Part shown: piece by piece, positions 17,275 through 25,903 of the stretch
How the letters are laid out: every line of letters starts with the position of its first letter
How positions within the stretch are numbered: the first letter of the stretch is position 1
From: Terrisporobacter petrolearius
Lineage (GTDB): Bacteria > Bacillota > Clostridia > Peptostreptococcales > Peptostreptococcaceae
Assembly: GCF_020748185.1 (NCBI RefSeq)
Contig: NZ_JAHZMO010000001.1
Coordinates: 1 to 64,000, forward strand
Reading direction: 5' to 3'
DNA length: 64,000 nucleotides
Program-made: the position numbers and the translations under genes
Notes under the pieces: model-generated
What the model saw: the letters and a program-made list of their open reading frames with translations, nothing else
Told to the model about the DNA's origin: nothing
Database searches by the model: none

Positions 17275-17934
17275 TTAAAGTGAAGAGTTACCCTCTATAA
17301 ATGCTTGGAAAGAAGAAGCCTTTGCATTATTTAAGTGGACTTTCATAGCTTCTTCTGCAGAAGTTACATCACCTTTAGCTAGGAAAGCTAGTATTTCCAT
17401 ATGTTCATCTATAGTAGAACAAAGACGTTTATCATCATGTAATCCACTAAGTACCCTTAGACGACAGTTTTGATTATGAACCCTACTATAAGTATCAATT
17501 AAATAATAGTTGTTACATTGATTTAAAATAATTCTATGAAACTCATCGTCTAGCCTGAAAAGCTCTTCCTGATTATTATTTTTAATACATTCTTTAGCCT
17601 CTTTAATATTTTCATATAATGAATCTATAGTATCACTATTAAGATTAGAACAATGATTGCTTATGGCATAAGTTTCTAGAAGTGTTCTAGTTTCAAAGGT
17701 TAAGTTGATTTCTCCAATAGAAAGGGGAGCAACAAAGAAACCTTTTTTAGGTAGTATTTTAATTAAATGTTCTTGTTCTAATCTACTTAATGCATCTCTT
17801 ATTGGAGTTCTACTAACTTTAAATTCTTCACATAGCAAATCTTCATTTAAGAAAGAATTAGGCATATATTCACACTTTAAGATCTTATCTTTAATGGAAT
17901 TATAAGCTTTTTGTTTAAGACTTAGTTTTGCCAT
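17275..17934 (-). CDS. GntR/FadR-family transcriptional regulator of the hexonate genes
   Basis: A 219-residue regulator with an N-terminal winged helix (about 10-75, with EDLLCEEFKVSRTPIRDALSRL) and a C-terminal all-helical FCD-type ligand domain (LFRLDDEFHRIIL, then HMEILAFLAKGD). FCD domains of this kind bind sugar acids with a metal held by Asp and His. AAGGAGG precedes the ATG by 4 bases. It sits between the uxaBA operon and the dehydrogenase/TRAP operon, which share an ATACAA-type operator core, so it most likely represses both until the sugar acid or its product appears. It plays the part of UxuR/ExuR. Confidence 0.85.
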   Translation of the reverse strand: MAKLSLKQKAYNSIKDKILKCEYMPNSFLNEDLLCEEFKVSRTPIRDALSRLEQEHLIKILPKKGFFVAPLSIGEINLTFETRTLLETYAISNHCSNLNSDTIDSLYENIKEAKECIKNNNQEELFRLDDEFHRIILNQCNNYYLIDTYSRVHNQNCRLRVLSGLHDDKRLCSTIDEHMEILAFLAKGDVTSAEEAMKVHLNNAKASSFQAFIEGNSSL

Positions 17935-18029
17935 TGGACCTCCTTATATAATATTAATTTGTAAGTTATAGATAAGAATATCACCTATGATAACAATAGT
18001 CAAATTAAAAGAATAAAAAATAAAAAGTG

Positions 18030-18091
18030 TTGACACCGTTTTCATGACCATGCTATGATGTATACAACATTAAATACAATATTGAATACAA
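18030..18091 (+). promoter_or_regulatory. Promoter and phased operator of the dehydrogenase-TRAP operon
   Basis: TTGACA (18030-18035), an 18-base spacer and TATGAT (18054-18059) with an upstream TG at 18051-18052 form a strong promoter. Three ATACAA hexamers start at 18062, 18074 and 18086, exactly 12 bases apart. The first lies in the TGTATACAACA core shared with the uxaB operator. Bound regulator would cover the transcription start. Confidence 0.75.
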
Positions 18092-18111
18092 ACAAAGGGG
18101 AATGATGGAGA

Positions 18112-19131
18112 ATGAAAAGTATATTAATCAATAAGCCAGGTGAAGTAGAAATAAAAGAAATAGAAATGCCAAAAGTAAAAGATGGTGAAGTTCTTTTAAA
18201 ATTACTTTATGGAGGAATATGTGGAAGTGATTTAGGAACTTACAAAGGAACTTTTGCTTATTCTTCTTACCCAAGAATACCAGGCCATGAATTTTCTGCT
18301 GAAATAGTTGAAATAGGAAAGAATGATAGAGGATTAGAAAAAGGAATGATTATTACTTGTAACCCATACTTTAACTGTACTACATGCTATTCATGTGAAA
18401 AAGGTTTAGTAAACTGTTGTACAACTAATGAAACAATGGGTTGCCAAAGAGACGGCGCATTTTGTGAATATATAACAATGCCAATTGAAAGAGTATATGA
18501 CGGAAAAGGTCTTTCTCCAAAAACATTAGCATTAATTGAACCATTTTGCATAAGTTACCACGGTGTATCAAGAGCGAATGTTAAAGATGGGGATACAGTA
18601 TTAGTAATGGGAGCTGGTACAATAGGTGTTCTTGCAGCAGTAGCAGCAAAAGCTTTGGGAGCAAAAGTTTATATAAGTGATGTTTCTAAACAAAAACTAG
18701 AATATGCGTACAAAGAATTTCAATTAGATGGTATGATATTAAATGAAAGTACTGAAAGTTTTGAAAAACAAGTAAATGAGATTACAAATGGAAACGGATT
18801 TGACGTTACTATAGAAGCAGTTGGTCTTCCATCAACATTCCAAAATTGTATAGATGCTGCAGCATTTGGGGCGAGAGTAGTATTAATCGGAGTAGGAAAA
18901 CAAAATTTAGATTTTAATTTTACACTTATACAAAAGAAAGAACTAAATGTCTTTGGATCAAGAAATGCTCTTAAAAAAGATTTTTTAGGGTTAATAGATA
19001 TAGTTAAAGAAGGAAAATTTGATTTAGACAAGATTGTTACTAATACATATAAGTTTGAAGAGGCAGGAAAAGCATTTGAAGATTTCGCAAACAACGGAGC
19101 TTCAATGTTAAAGGTGCTAATAGAATTCTAG
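18112..19131 (+). CDS. Zn-dependent hexonate dehydrogenase, LgoD/RspB-like
   Basis: A 339-residue medium-chain dehydrogenase. Catalytic zinc ligands are C37 (GGICGSD) and H59-E60 (PGHE); the structural zinc site is C89, C92, C95 and C102/C103. The nucleotide fold is at GAGTIGVLAAVAAKALGA near residue 167. Relatives include L-galactonate 5-dehydrogenase LgoD (L-galactonate to D-tagaturonate) and sorbitol/threonine dehydrogenases. With uxaB and uxaA nearby and no uronate isomerase in the cluster, formation of tagaturonate fits best, but the substrate is inferred. It opens the operon with the TRAP genes (27-base gap). Confidence 0.75.
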   Translation: MKSILINKPGEVEIKEIEMPKVKDGEVLLKLLYGGICGSDLGTYKGTFAYSSYPRIPGHEFSAEIVEIGKNDRGLEKGMIITCNPYFNCTTCYSCEKGLVNCCTTNETMGCQRDGAFCEYITMPIERVYDGKGLSPKTLALIEPFCISYHGVSRANVKDGDTVLVMGAGTIGVLAAVAAKALGAKVYISDVSKQKLEYAYKEFQLDGMILNESTESFEKQVNEITNGNGFDVTIEAVGLPSTFQNCIDAAAFGARVVLIGVGKQNLDFNFTLIQKKELNVFGSRNALKKDFLGLIDIVKEGKFDLDKIVTNTYKFEEAGKAFEDFANNGASMLKVLIEF

Positions 19132-19158
19132 ACTTTATAAAATAGGGGGAAGATACTG

Positions 19159-20190
19159 ATGAAAATCAAAAAATTATTAGCAGTTATTTTATCAGCAACA
19201 CTAGGAATTACAAGTTTAGCAGGCTGTTCAAAATATGAACGTCCTGCCCCGTCAAAAGAAAATCCTATGACAGTACAAATAGGTTTCGAAAACTCCATAA
19301 GTGAGCCAATAGGACAAGCCTTAGAAAAATGGCAAGAGTTAGTAGAAGAAAAAGGTGACGGAAGTTTAAAAATTGAGCTATTCCCAGATAGCCAATTAGG
19401 TTCAAAGAGTGAGCTTATAGATACAATGCTTATTGGTGAACCAGTAATAACATTGGCAGATGGAGCATTTTATGCTGACTATGGAGTAAAAGACATGGGA
19501 ATATTATTTGGACCTTTCTTATTTGATAATTGGGAGCAATGTTGGACTTTAATTGAAAGTGATTGGTACAAAAAGCAAAGTAGTTTATTAGAAGAAAAAG
19601 GTTTGAAAATACTTGCTTCTAACTGGATGTACGGAGACAGACATACTTTAACTACAAAAAAAGTTGAAAAGCCAGAGGATTTAAAAGGATTAAAAATCCG
19701 TGTTCCAGGTAATGAAATACAATCAATAGGTTTTGATACTTTAGGTGCAACATCTACAGGTATGGACTTAGGTGAAGTTTATCAATCATTACAAACAAAA
19801 GCTATAGATGGAGCAGAAAACCCAATAGCTACTTTGTATGGAAGAAAACTACACGAAGTTGCAAAATATTTATTATTGGATGGTCACGTTAAAAACTTTA
19901 CTACTTGGGTATGTAGTGCAGATTTCTTCAACAGTTTAACTAAAGAACAACAAGACTTATTAGTTTCAACAGGAGAAGAAGCAGGACTTTACAACAATGG
20001 TTTACAAGCAGATGCAGAAGCTGAATATCTTCAACAAATGAAAGATGAAGGTGTAACTGTAACTGACTTACCTGAAAAAACAAAAGCTGAATTTAAAAAA
20101 GCTGCAGAGCCTTTCTATAAATTAGAAGAGAAATTTGGATGGTCAAAGGGTCTATATGATACAGTTAGAAAAGCTATGGGAGCAGAGTAA
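19159..20190 (+). CDS. dctP: TRAP transporter solute-binding lipoprotein
   Basis: Captures the sugar acid outside the membrane for the TRAP carrier. The N-terminus is a lipoprotein signal ending in LAGC (Cys near residue 23). The DctP fold follows, with the conserved Arg that holds a carboxylate in LKIRVPGNEI (near 184-193) and the family segment YQSLQTKAIDGAENPI. The 343 residues are normal for the family. It is followed by the small and large membrane subunits in the usual order. A hexonate substrate is inferred from the catabolic neighbours. Confidence 0.9.
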   Translation: MKIKKLLAVILSATLGITSLAGCSKYERPAPSKENPMTVQIGFENSISEPIGQALEKWQELVEEKGDGSLKIELFPDSQLGSKSELIDTMLIGEPVITLADGAFYADYGVKDMGILFGPFLFDNWEQCWTLIESDWYKKQSSLLEEKGLKILASNWMYGDRHTLTTKKVEKPEDLKGLKIRVPGNEIQSIGFDTLGATSTGMDLGEVYQSLQTKAIDGAENPIATLYGRKLHEVAKYLLLDGHVKNFTTWVCSADFFNSLTKEQQDLLVSTGEEAGLYNNGLQADAEAEYLQQMKDEGVTVTDLPEKTKAEFKKAAEPFYKLEEKFGWSKGLYDTVRKAMGAE

Positions 20191-20216
20191 TCTATAAAAA
20201 TTAAGAGGTGAATAAA

Positions 20217-20723
20217 GTGAAAAAGGATAATACATTTCTAAAAATAGTTAAAAACTTAGATATTTTTGTAGCCGTAGTAGCTTTAATTGTACTTGTTGGC
20301 CTTACATCTTCTGGAGTTGTAATGAGATATGTCATAGGAAAACCATTTACTTGGTTGGAAGAAGTACAATTATTCTGTATGGTTTGGATAGTATTTGGTG
20401 CAGGTGGAGCGGCATTTAGAACAGGAAATCATGTTGCAATAGAAATGGTTGTTGAAATGTTCCCAAAACCTGTGCAAAAGGTAATAGGAATAATAGTTGA
20501 TTTAGTTGTTTTATTTGTGATATCTTACTTATTTGTTCAAAGTATAAGATTCGTGGGAGTATTCGTAAGTAGTGAAAGAGCTACAAGTATGCTAAAAATA
20601 CCTTACACATTAATATACGGTATAGCACCAGTATCATACTTATTAATGATAGTAAGTTACTTTACTTCTAAATATATAAATAAGAACGAAGAAGAAATTA
20701 ATGAAGAAGGGGTGGCTATTTAA
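20217..20723 (+). CDS. dctQ: TRAP transporter small membrane subunit
   Basis: A protein of 168 residues with four membrane segments and the DctQ signature SSGVVMRYVIGKPFTWLEEV. I chose the GTG at 20217; a GTG at 20208 lies inside AAGAGGTG, which acts as the ribosome site for the later start. The stop overlaps the start of dctM by one base (TAATG), so the two are translated together and act as a complex. Confidence 0.88.
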   Translation: MKKDNTFLKIVKNLDIFVAVVALIVLVGLTSSGVVMRYVIGKPFTWLEEVQLFCMVWIVFGAGGAAFRTGNHVAIEMVVEMFPKPVQKVIGIIVDLVVLFVISYLFVQSIRFVGVFVSSERATSMLKIPYTLIYGIAPVSYLLMIVSYFTSKYINKNEEEINEEGVAI

Positions 20724-22009
20724 TGAGTTCAGGAATTGTTTTAGCAGCAATAGTAATGTTAGTGTTATTATTCATGAAAGTACCTGTATACATATCTGTA
20801 TTAGGTGGATCTGCAATGTATTTCTTACTTGATCCATATGCAAATCCAATAGTATATGCACAACAAGCAATTACAGGAGTAGAAAGTATATCATTACTAG
20901 CCATACCATTTTTCATCTGTGCTGGTATATTTATGAACTATACTGGTGTAACTAAAAGAATAATGGATTTCTGTGAAGTAATAACAGGTAGAATGTCTGG
21001 TGGTCTTGCTCAAGTAAACGTTTTATTATCTACTTTAATGGGTGGACTTTCAGGATCAAATATAGCAGATGCAGCAATGCAATCAAAAATGATAGTTCCA
21101 GAAATGGAGAGAAAAGGTTTTTCCAACTCTTTCTCAACAGTTGTTACAGCATGTTCTTCTATGATAACACCATTAATACCTCCAGGAATAGCAATGATTC
21201 TTTATGGATGTATAGCTAATGTTTCTATAGGACAACTATTCATGTCAGGTATCGGTATAGGAGCACTTCTTTGTGTAAGTATGATGTTATTAGTTGCAAT
21301 AATATCTAAAAAAAGAGGGTATGTGCCAATAAGAACAGGAAAAATAACAGTACAAGAATTTACAAAGGTTTTAAAGCCAGCAATATTACCATTATGTTTA
21401 CCAATATTAATAATAGGTGGTATACGTGTGGGAGCATTTACTGCAACGGAAGCAGGATCAATAGCAATAATATATGCTTTAGTTTTAGGATTGATTTATA
21501 GAGAAATAAAAATAAAAGATATGGTAGTGGGATTAAAAGAAACTGTTACAACTACAGCATCAATAATGCTAATAGTTGGAGCTGCCAGCGTATTTTCATG
21601 GATATTAACAAAAGAAAGAATACCTCAACAATTAACTGAATGGATGGTTACAGTAATAGATAACAAATATTTATTTTTAATATTAGTTAACTTATTCCTA
21701 TTAATAGTAGGTATGTTTATAGAAGGAAATGCATCTATGATAATTTTAGTTCCATTACTTGCACCAGTTGCTGCAGCTTATGGGATTAATGAAATACAAT
21801 TTGCTATGATTTACATATTTAACAATGCAATAGGTGCCATTTCACCACCAATGGGAACTCTGATGTTCGTCACATGTGGTATCACCAAGTGTAAAACAAA
21901 GGCATTTATTAAAGAGGCACTACCATTCTATGGTTTATTAATATTAAACTTACTTTTAATAACATATATACCAGTGTTCTCTACATTCATAGTAAATTTA
22001 TTCTATTAA
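20723..22009 (+). CDS. dctM: TRAP transporter large membrane subunit
   Basis: The 428-residue ion-coupled carrier subunit that drives uptake with the sodium or proton gradient. It has about 12 hydrophobic segments and the family motifs GGLSGSNIADAAMQ, TACSSMITPLIPPGIAMILYG and NNAIGAISPPMGTLMFV. It partners the binding lipoprotein and small subunit just upstream. Its end is followed by a long hairpin before the aldolase and kinase genes. Confidence 0.9.
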   Translation: MSSGIVLAAIVMLVLLFMKVPVYISVLGGSAMYFLLDPYANPIVYAQQAITGVESISLLAIPFFICAGIFMNYTGVTKRIMDFCEVITGRMSGGLAQVNVLLSTLMGGLSGSNIADAAMQSKMIVPEMERKGFSNSFSTVVTACSSMITPLIPPGIAMILYGCIANVSIGQLFMSGIGIGALLCVSMMLLVAIISKKRGYVPIRTGKITVQEFTKVLKPAILPLCLPILIIGGIRVGAFTATEAGSIAIIYALVLGLIYREIKIKDMVVGLKETVTTTASIMLIVGAASVFSWILTKERIPQQLTEWMVTVIDNKYLFLILVNLFLLIVGMFIEGNASMIILVPLLAPVAAAYGINEIQFAMIYIFNNAIGAISPPMGTLMFVTCGITKCKTKAFIKEALPFYGLLILNLLLITYIPVFSTFIVNLFY

Positions 22010-22034
22010 GAGAGAGCTAAATAACTTATAAAGA

Positions 22035-22082
22035 AACTCATTTCAATTAAGTATAAAGCGGAAATATTAATTGAAATGAGTT
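22035..22082 (+). other. Long hairpin between dctM and eda
   Basis: AACTCATTTCAATTAA (22035-22050) is the exact inverse of 22067-22082, a 16-bp stem with a 16-base loop. Only ATTTG follows, so termination would be partial at best. It may set the ratio of transporter to enzyme mRNA or end the transporter transcript by processing. Confidence 0.6.
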
Positions 22083-22120
22083 ATTTGTATATAAAAAACT
22101 GAATTTTTGGGGGAAATAAA

Positions 22121-22768
22121 ATGATTAAAATAAATACATTAAAAGCATTAGCAGACTGTGGTGTAGTGGCAGTAGTTAGAGGAAACTCAAAAGAAGTTGG
22201 GGTTGAGATATCAAAAGCTTGTATAAAAGGTGGAGTTAAAGCCATAGAAGTAACTTATACTAATAAATTTGCAAACGATATAATAAAGGATTTAAGCGAG
22301 GAGTTTGACGAACAAGAAGATGTAATAATAGGAGCAGGAACAGTACTTGACTCAGAAACTGCAAGAGCTGCCATGCTTGCTGGGGCAAAATATATAGTAT
22401 CGCCAGGATTTTCTGCAGAAACAGCAAAAATATGTAACAGATATAAAGTTCCATATATTCCAGGTGTAATGACTATAAATGAAGTGATAGAAGCTCATGA
22501 AGTAGGCGTGGATTTTGTGAAATTATTCCCAGGAAGTGCTTTTGGACAAGGATATATAAAGGCAATAAAAGGACCATTACCTTATGCCAACATAATGGTA
22601 ACAGGTGGAGTTAATTTAGATAATTTAGATTCATGGATAAAAGCTGGAGTTGATGCAGTGGGAATTGGTGGAGAACTAAACAGCCTTGGTGAAGAAGGAA
22701 GACTTGAAGAAATAACATCAATTTGTGAAAGTTATATTTCTAAATTAAATGAAACTAGAGGTAAGTAA
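22121..22768 (+). CDS. eda: 2-keto-3-deoxy-6-phosphogluconate aldolase
   Basis: Cleaves KDPG to pyruvate and glyceraldehyde 3-phosphate. The 215-residue class I aldolase has the Schiff-base lysine K134 in FVKLFPGSAFG, the acid-base glutamate E43 in AIEVTYT, and the phosphate-binding TGGVNLDN segment. It ends one base before kdgK. It completes the route from altronate through KDG and KDPG to central metabolism. Confidence 0.9.
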   Translation: MIKINTLKALADCGVVAVVRGNSKEVGVEISKACIKGGVKAIEVTYTNKFANDIIKDLSEEFDEQEDVIIGAGTVLDSETARAAMLAGAKYIVSPGFSAETAKICNRYKVPYIPGVMTINEVIEAHEVGVDFVKLFPGSAFGQGYIKAIKGPLPYANIMVTGGVNLDNLDSWIKAGVDAVGIGGELNSLGEEGRLEEITSICESYISKLNETRGK

Positions 22769-22769
22769 T

Positions 22770-23774
22770 ATGAGGGTTGCAGGATTTGGAGAGATAATGC
22801 TTAGATTATCTACAAATAAAGGACAAATGATAACACAGTGTAATAGTTTTAATGCTAATTATGGTGGAGGAGAAGCTAATGTTTTAGTTTCTTTATCTAA
22901 CTACGGAGTAGACACTAGAATGTTAACGTGTGTTTCTAATGATGATATAGGAAAAAGTATTACAAACTATTTAAGTAGTCACAGTGTGGATACAAATTTT
23001 ATAAATAAAAGTGATAAAAGAACGGGAATATACTTTTTACAAGTAGGTAGTGGAAACAGAGCATCTAAGGTAATTTATGATAGAGCTGATTCTGCTTTTG
23101 CAAACATGAAAGTAGATGATTTACATATAGAAAAAGCTTTAGAAGGAGTAGGCGTTTTTCATTTTTCTGGCATAACTTTAGCTCTTTCTAATGACCTTAG
23201 AAAATTAACTATGAAAATATTAGAACACTGTAAGAAAAATAATATAATGGTTAGCTATGACTCAAATTACAGGGCAAAATTATGGACTTTGGAAGAGGCT
23301 AGAAAAGCCACTTTAGAAATATTGCCTTATGTAAATTTACTATCAGCGGGGATACTGGACGCTGAAAATATTTTACTAATTAATAGTAATTTAGAAGATA
23401 AACACGAAAAATTAAAATTCTATTATTATGAAATCAGTAAAACTTACCCTAATATTAAGTATATATTTTCTTCCATGAGAAATATAGTATCTTCATCCGT
23501 AAACAATTTACAATGTAATTACTATAGGGATGGGCGTTTATTTTCATCTTCAGTTATAACAATTGACGATATAATCGATAGAGTTGGTGGTGGAGATAGC
23601 TTAACTGCAGGAATAATTTACTCTATTATAAATAATAAAGAGCCAGATTATACTTGTGAATTTGCCACTGCTGCTTCAGCTTTAAAACATAGTATTCACG
23701 GAGATGCCAATTTAGTCTCTGTAGAGGACGTGGAGAATTTAATGTACAATGGAGTAGGAAAAATATCACGCTAA
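22770..23774 (+). CDS. kdgK: 2-keto-3-deoxygluconate kinase (PfkB family)
   Basis: Phosphorylates KDG to KDPG with ATP. The 334 residues show the PfkB ribokinase fold: N-terminal GFGEIMLRLS, GGGEANVLVSLSNYG, and the C-terminal anion-hole and catalytic motif RVGGGDSLTAGI. I chose the ATG at 22770, directly after the eda stop, with AGAGGT at 22756-22761 inside eda as ribosome site; the ORF could be read from 22749, but no site precedes that. Sugar specificity is from context. Confidence 0.85.
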   Translation: MRVAGFGEIMLRLSTNKGQMITQCNSFNANYGGGEANVLVSLSNYGVDTRMLTCVSNDDIGKSITNYLSSHSVDTNFINKSDKRTGIYFLQVGSGNRASKVIYDRADSAFANMKVDDLHIEKALEGVGVFHFSGITLALSNDLRKLTMKILEHCKKNNIMVSYDSNYRAKLWTLEEARKATLEILPYVNLLSAGILDAENILLINSNLEDKHEKLKFYYYEISKTYPNIKYIFSSMRNIVSSSVNNLQCNYYRDGRLFSSSVITIDDIIDRVGGGDSLTAGIIYSIINNKEPDYTCEFATAASALKHSIHGDANLVSVEDVENLMYNGVGKISR

Positions 23775-23801
23775 AAAAAGGATCTGTATAGATCCTTTTT
23801 T
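23774..23801 (+). terminator. Intrinsic terminator of the hexonate operon
   Basis: AAAAAAGGATCT, loop GTAT and AGATCCTTTTTT form a 12-bp stem that starts in the kdgK stop codon. Confidence 0.85.
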
Positions 23802-23832
23802 ATTTAAACTATCTTTTTATTTTTATATGTTT

Positions 23833-24837
23833 CTAGTAATTAAGTTCAATTTTACTGTTGTCTTTTAAATAATCATTATCCTTCATATCTATATCGTTAA
23901 AAATAAAATCTTTCAAGACACAGACAGAATTTACATCATATAACCATACCCAGCCAGCATCCTTGTAAGTACCACCTTTAGAGTGAACATCATCTATAAT
24001 AGGGAATTGCCCCTGTTTAACATTGTTAATAGCCCCAGAAGAGTAGGCATTGGCAGCCAAATTCAAAATCTCTGAAGACGTAACATTTGTTGAGTAGTAT
24101 GGAGCCAACTCTTTAAGAGTTTTGTCCTGAGTTGATGTAGCTTTGTTTTTTATATCTCTAAGGGCTGACATAAGAACTTCTCTTTGTCTAGAATCTCTAT
24201 TAATAGCATTGTCTGAATATCTTATTCTAGTATAAGCAATAGCTTGGTATCCATTGAGCTTTTGCACACCTGCTGAATCTAAAAGTTTCATAGAACCCTT
24301 ATTTTCATAAGTACAACTTTCATAAGAAGCAGGAATTAAATTATTTACAGCTTTCAATTCATGCCCATCCACATTTACCTCAACTCCGCCTAAGATAAAT
24401 ATTATATTCATTAAATTATCAAAATCTACTTGTATGTATTTATATAGCTCAATTCCAAAGTTATTTTTTATGGTTTTAAATAGCAAATCTTGCTTTCCTC
24501 AAAAATAAGCCTCGTTAAGTTTACCCTTTCCATGTCCAGGTATATCAACATAAGTATCACGAGCTAATGATGTAAGTTTTATGCTCTTGTTTTTCATATC
24601 CAGTGTGGCAATAATCATGCAGTCTGATCTAAAGGCTTCTTCCTTATCTCTACCATCAGTTCCAAGTAATAAAATATTTGTAATATTGTTTGAAGTATTT
24701 TCAGTAGATGAATTATCTGTCCTTGAATTTTTATTATTTTGCAAAGCCCAGAAGGTGATACAAGGTATGCCTATAAGTAGTAAAAGTAATACCACAGTAA
24801 TAGTTTTTAAGTTAAAATTCTTTTGTTTTTTTGCCAA
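23833..24837 (-). pseudogene. LytR-CpsA-Psr family protein interrupted by an in-frame TGA
   Basis: LCP enzymes attach secondary polymers to peptidoglycan. Both parts stay in one frame: the start (TTG at 24837, AGGAGG 6 bases before), a membrane anchor (about 12-33), NILLLGTDGRDKEE, FRSDCMIIATLD and SLARDTYVDIPG; then TGA at 24499-24501; then DLLFKTIKNNFGIEL, YTRIRYSDNAI and RDSRQREVL. All catalytic arginines and aspartates of the family are present on one side or the other. A single base change explains the break. A TTG at 24484-24486 follows GAGGA, so the second part could be made separately, but it would lack half the active site. A sequencing error or readthrough remains possible. Confidence 0.8.
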
Positions 24838-24911
24838 AGTAAGCCTCCTTATCAATAATAAATAATTATATCATATTGATATACTACTAAATCACTATTT
24901 TATCCCAAAAA

Positions 24912-24939
24912 CAAAAAAACCGACTCCAAAGCCGGCTTT
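24912..24939 (-). terminator. Intrinsic terminator of the degenerate LCP gene
   Basis: On the minus strand CCGGCT and AGTCGG pair around a TTGG loop (one G-U pair), followed by seven T. Confidence 0.7.
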
Positions 24940-24951
24940 ATTTTACTTAAA

Positions 24952-25710
24952 TTAATATTCAGTTGATGCAAGTTTTAGCATATCAGGAATAGTTAAATTT
25001 GTTTCCACGTAAGGTTTAATTTTATTATAAATTTCAAGGGATTTATTAAAACCTAGATCCTTCACATTTTTAGCTAAAGCAAGAAGAGCATCTTTTTGCT
25101 TATTGCTATCTTTTGAAATCACACTAATATAGGCCAATGTTTGGTATTCGTTTATGTTTTGAACGCCTGGAGAAGTTATTAATTTCATCTTACCTTTATC
25201 TTCACCTTGAAGCTTGGAATAAAACTTTGGAATTAAATTATTAATAAGGTTTAAATCTTCCGCCTTAATATTAACAGATATATCACCTAAAATAGAAATT
25301 ACATTCATTAGTTTAGATGTATCAACTTGTAAAAACTTATCTAAATTTATATTTTGATTTTTCTCAACAGTATTTAATAAATTATCCATGTTACTTCTGT
25401 CAAAACAACCTGTATTTGCAACTTCTGTTAATTTTATATCCTTATTGGTTTGGTCAAGTGATGCCACTACCATGGAGTCTGACTTATCATCCAAAAGTAA
25501 GATGTTTGTAGTCTTTTGTGAAGTTTCATCTTTAGTTGAACCTTCTGTATAATTATTATCCTCAGTATTTTCTTTTACTTTAGTGGAAGAAGGTAAGCTA
25601 TTTGATTTTTTATATGGAAATAAATCAGCATAAGCCACTACACCAATTACTATTAAAATTAAACTTGTTGATACAATAATAAATTTTAACTTTTTTAAAA
25701 TTTTAAACAA
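24952..25710 (-). CDS. Degenerate LytR-CpsA-Psr paralogue
   Basis: The 252-residue protein has an N-terminal membrane segment (about 9-28) and follows the LCP domain in outline: NILLLDD, SDSMVVASLDQTNKDIKLTEV, DTSKLMNVISILGDISVNI, INEYQTLAYISV. The catalytic residues are gone: the GTDxR motif reads LLDDKSDS, the SLxRDTYVxIPG motif reads EVANTGCFD, and the RxRxSD and RQ motifs are absent. AAGGAGG lies 8 bases before the TTG start. It neighbours the interrupted LCP gene in the same orientation, so it probably arose by duplication. It may act as a binding or regulatory protein; enzyme activity is unlikely. Confidence 0.7.
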   Translation of the reverse strand: MFKILKKLKFIIVSTSLILIVIGVVAYADLFPYKKSNSLPSSTKVKENTEDNNYTEGSTKDETSQKTTNILLLDDKSDSMVVASLDQTNKDIKLTEVANTGCFDRSNMDNLLNTVEKNQNINLDKFLQVDTSKLMNVISILGDISVNIKAEDLNLINNLIPKFYSKLQGEDKGKMKLITSPGVQNINEYQTLAYISVISKDSNKQKDALLALAKNVKDLGFNKSLEIYNKIKPYVETNLTIPDMLKLASTEY

Positions 25711-25903
25711 GAGAATTCCTCCTTATACTAATAGTCATACTAGGATTATGGGAAAAATCCTCAAATAATATAACAGTTATATTTTTTTTGTTTTACAAAT
25801 ATGGTACATAAAATATTACAAAGAATTATATAAGTAAAAGCTATGTGAATATAAAATGATATATAATTATACTGAGTCTAAAAATGATAAAAAAGGGGTT
25901 ATT

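Noticed and set aside
24499..24501. TGA as a selenocysteine codon in the LCP gene
   Set aside because: LCP enzymes do not use selenocysteine, the site is not catalytic, and I saw no clear SECIS-like hairpin directly behind the codon.
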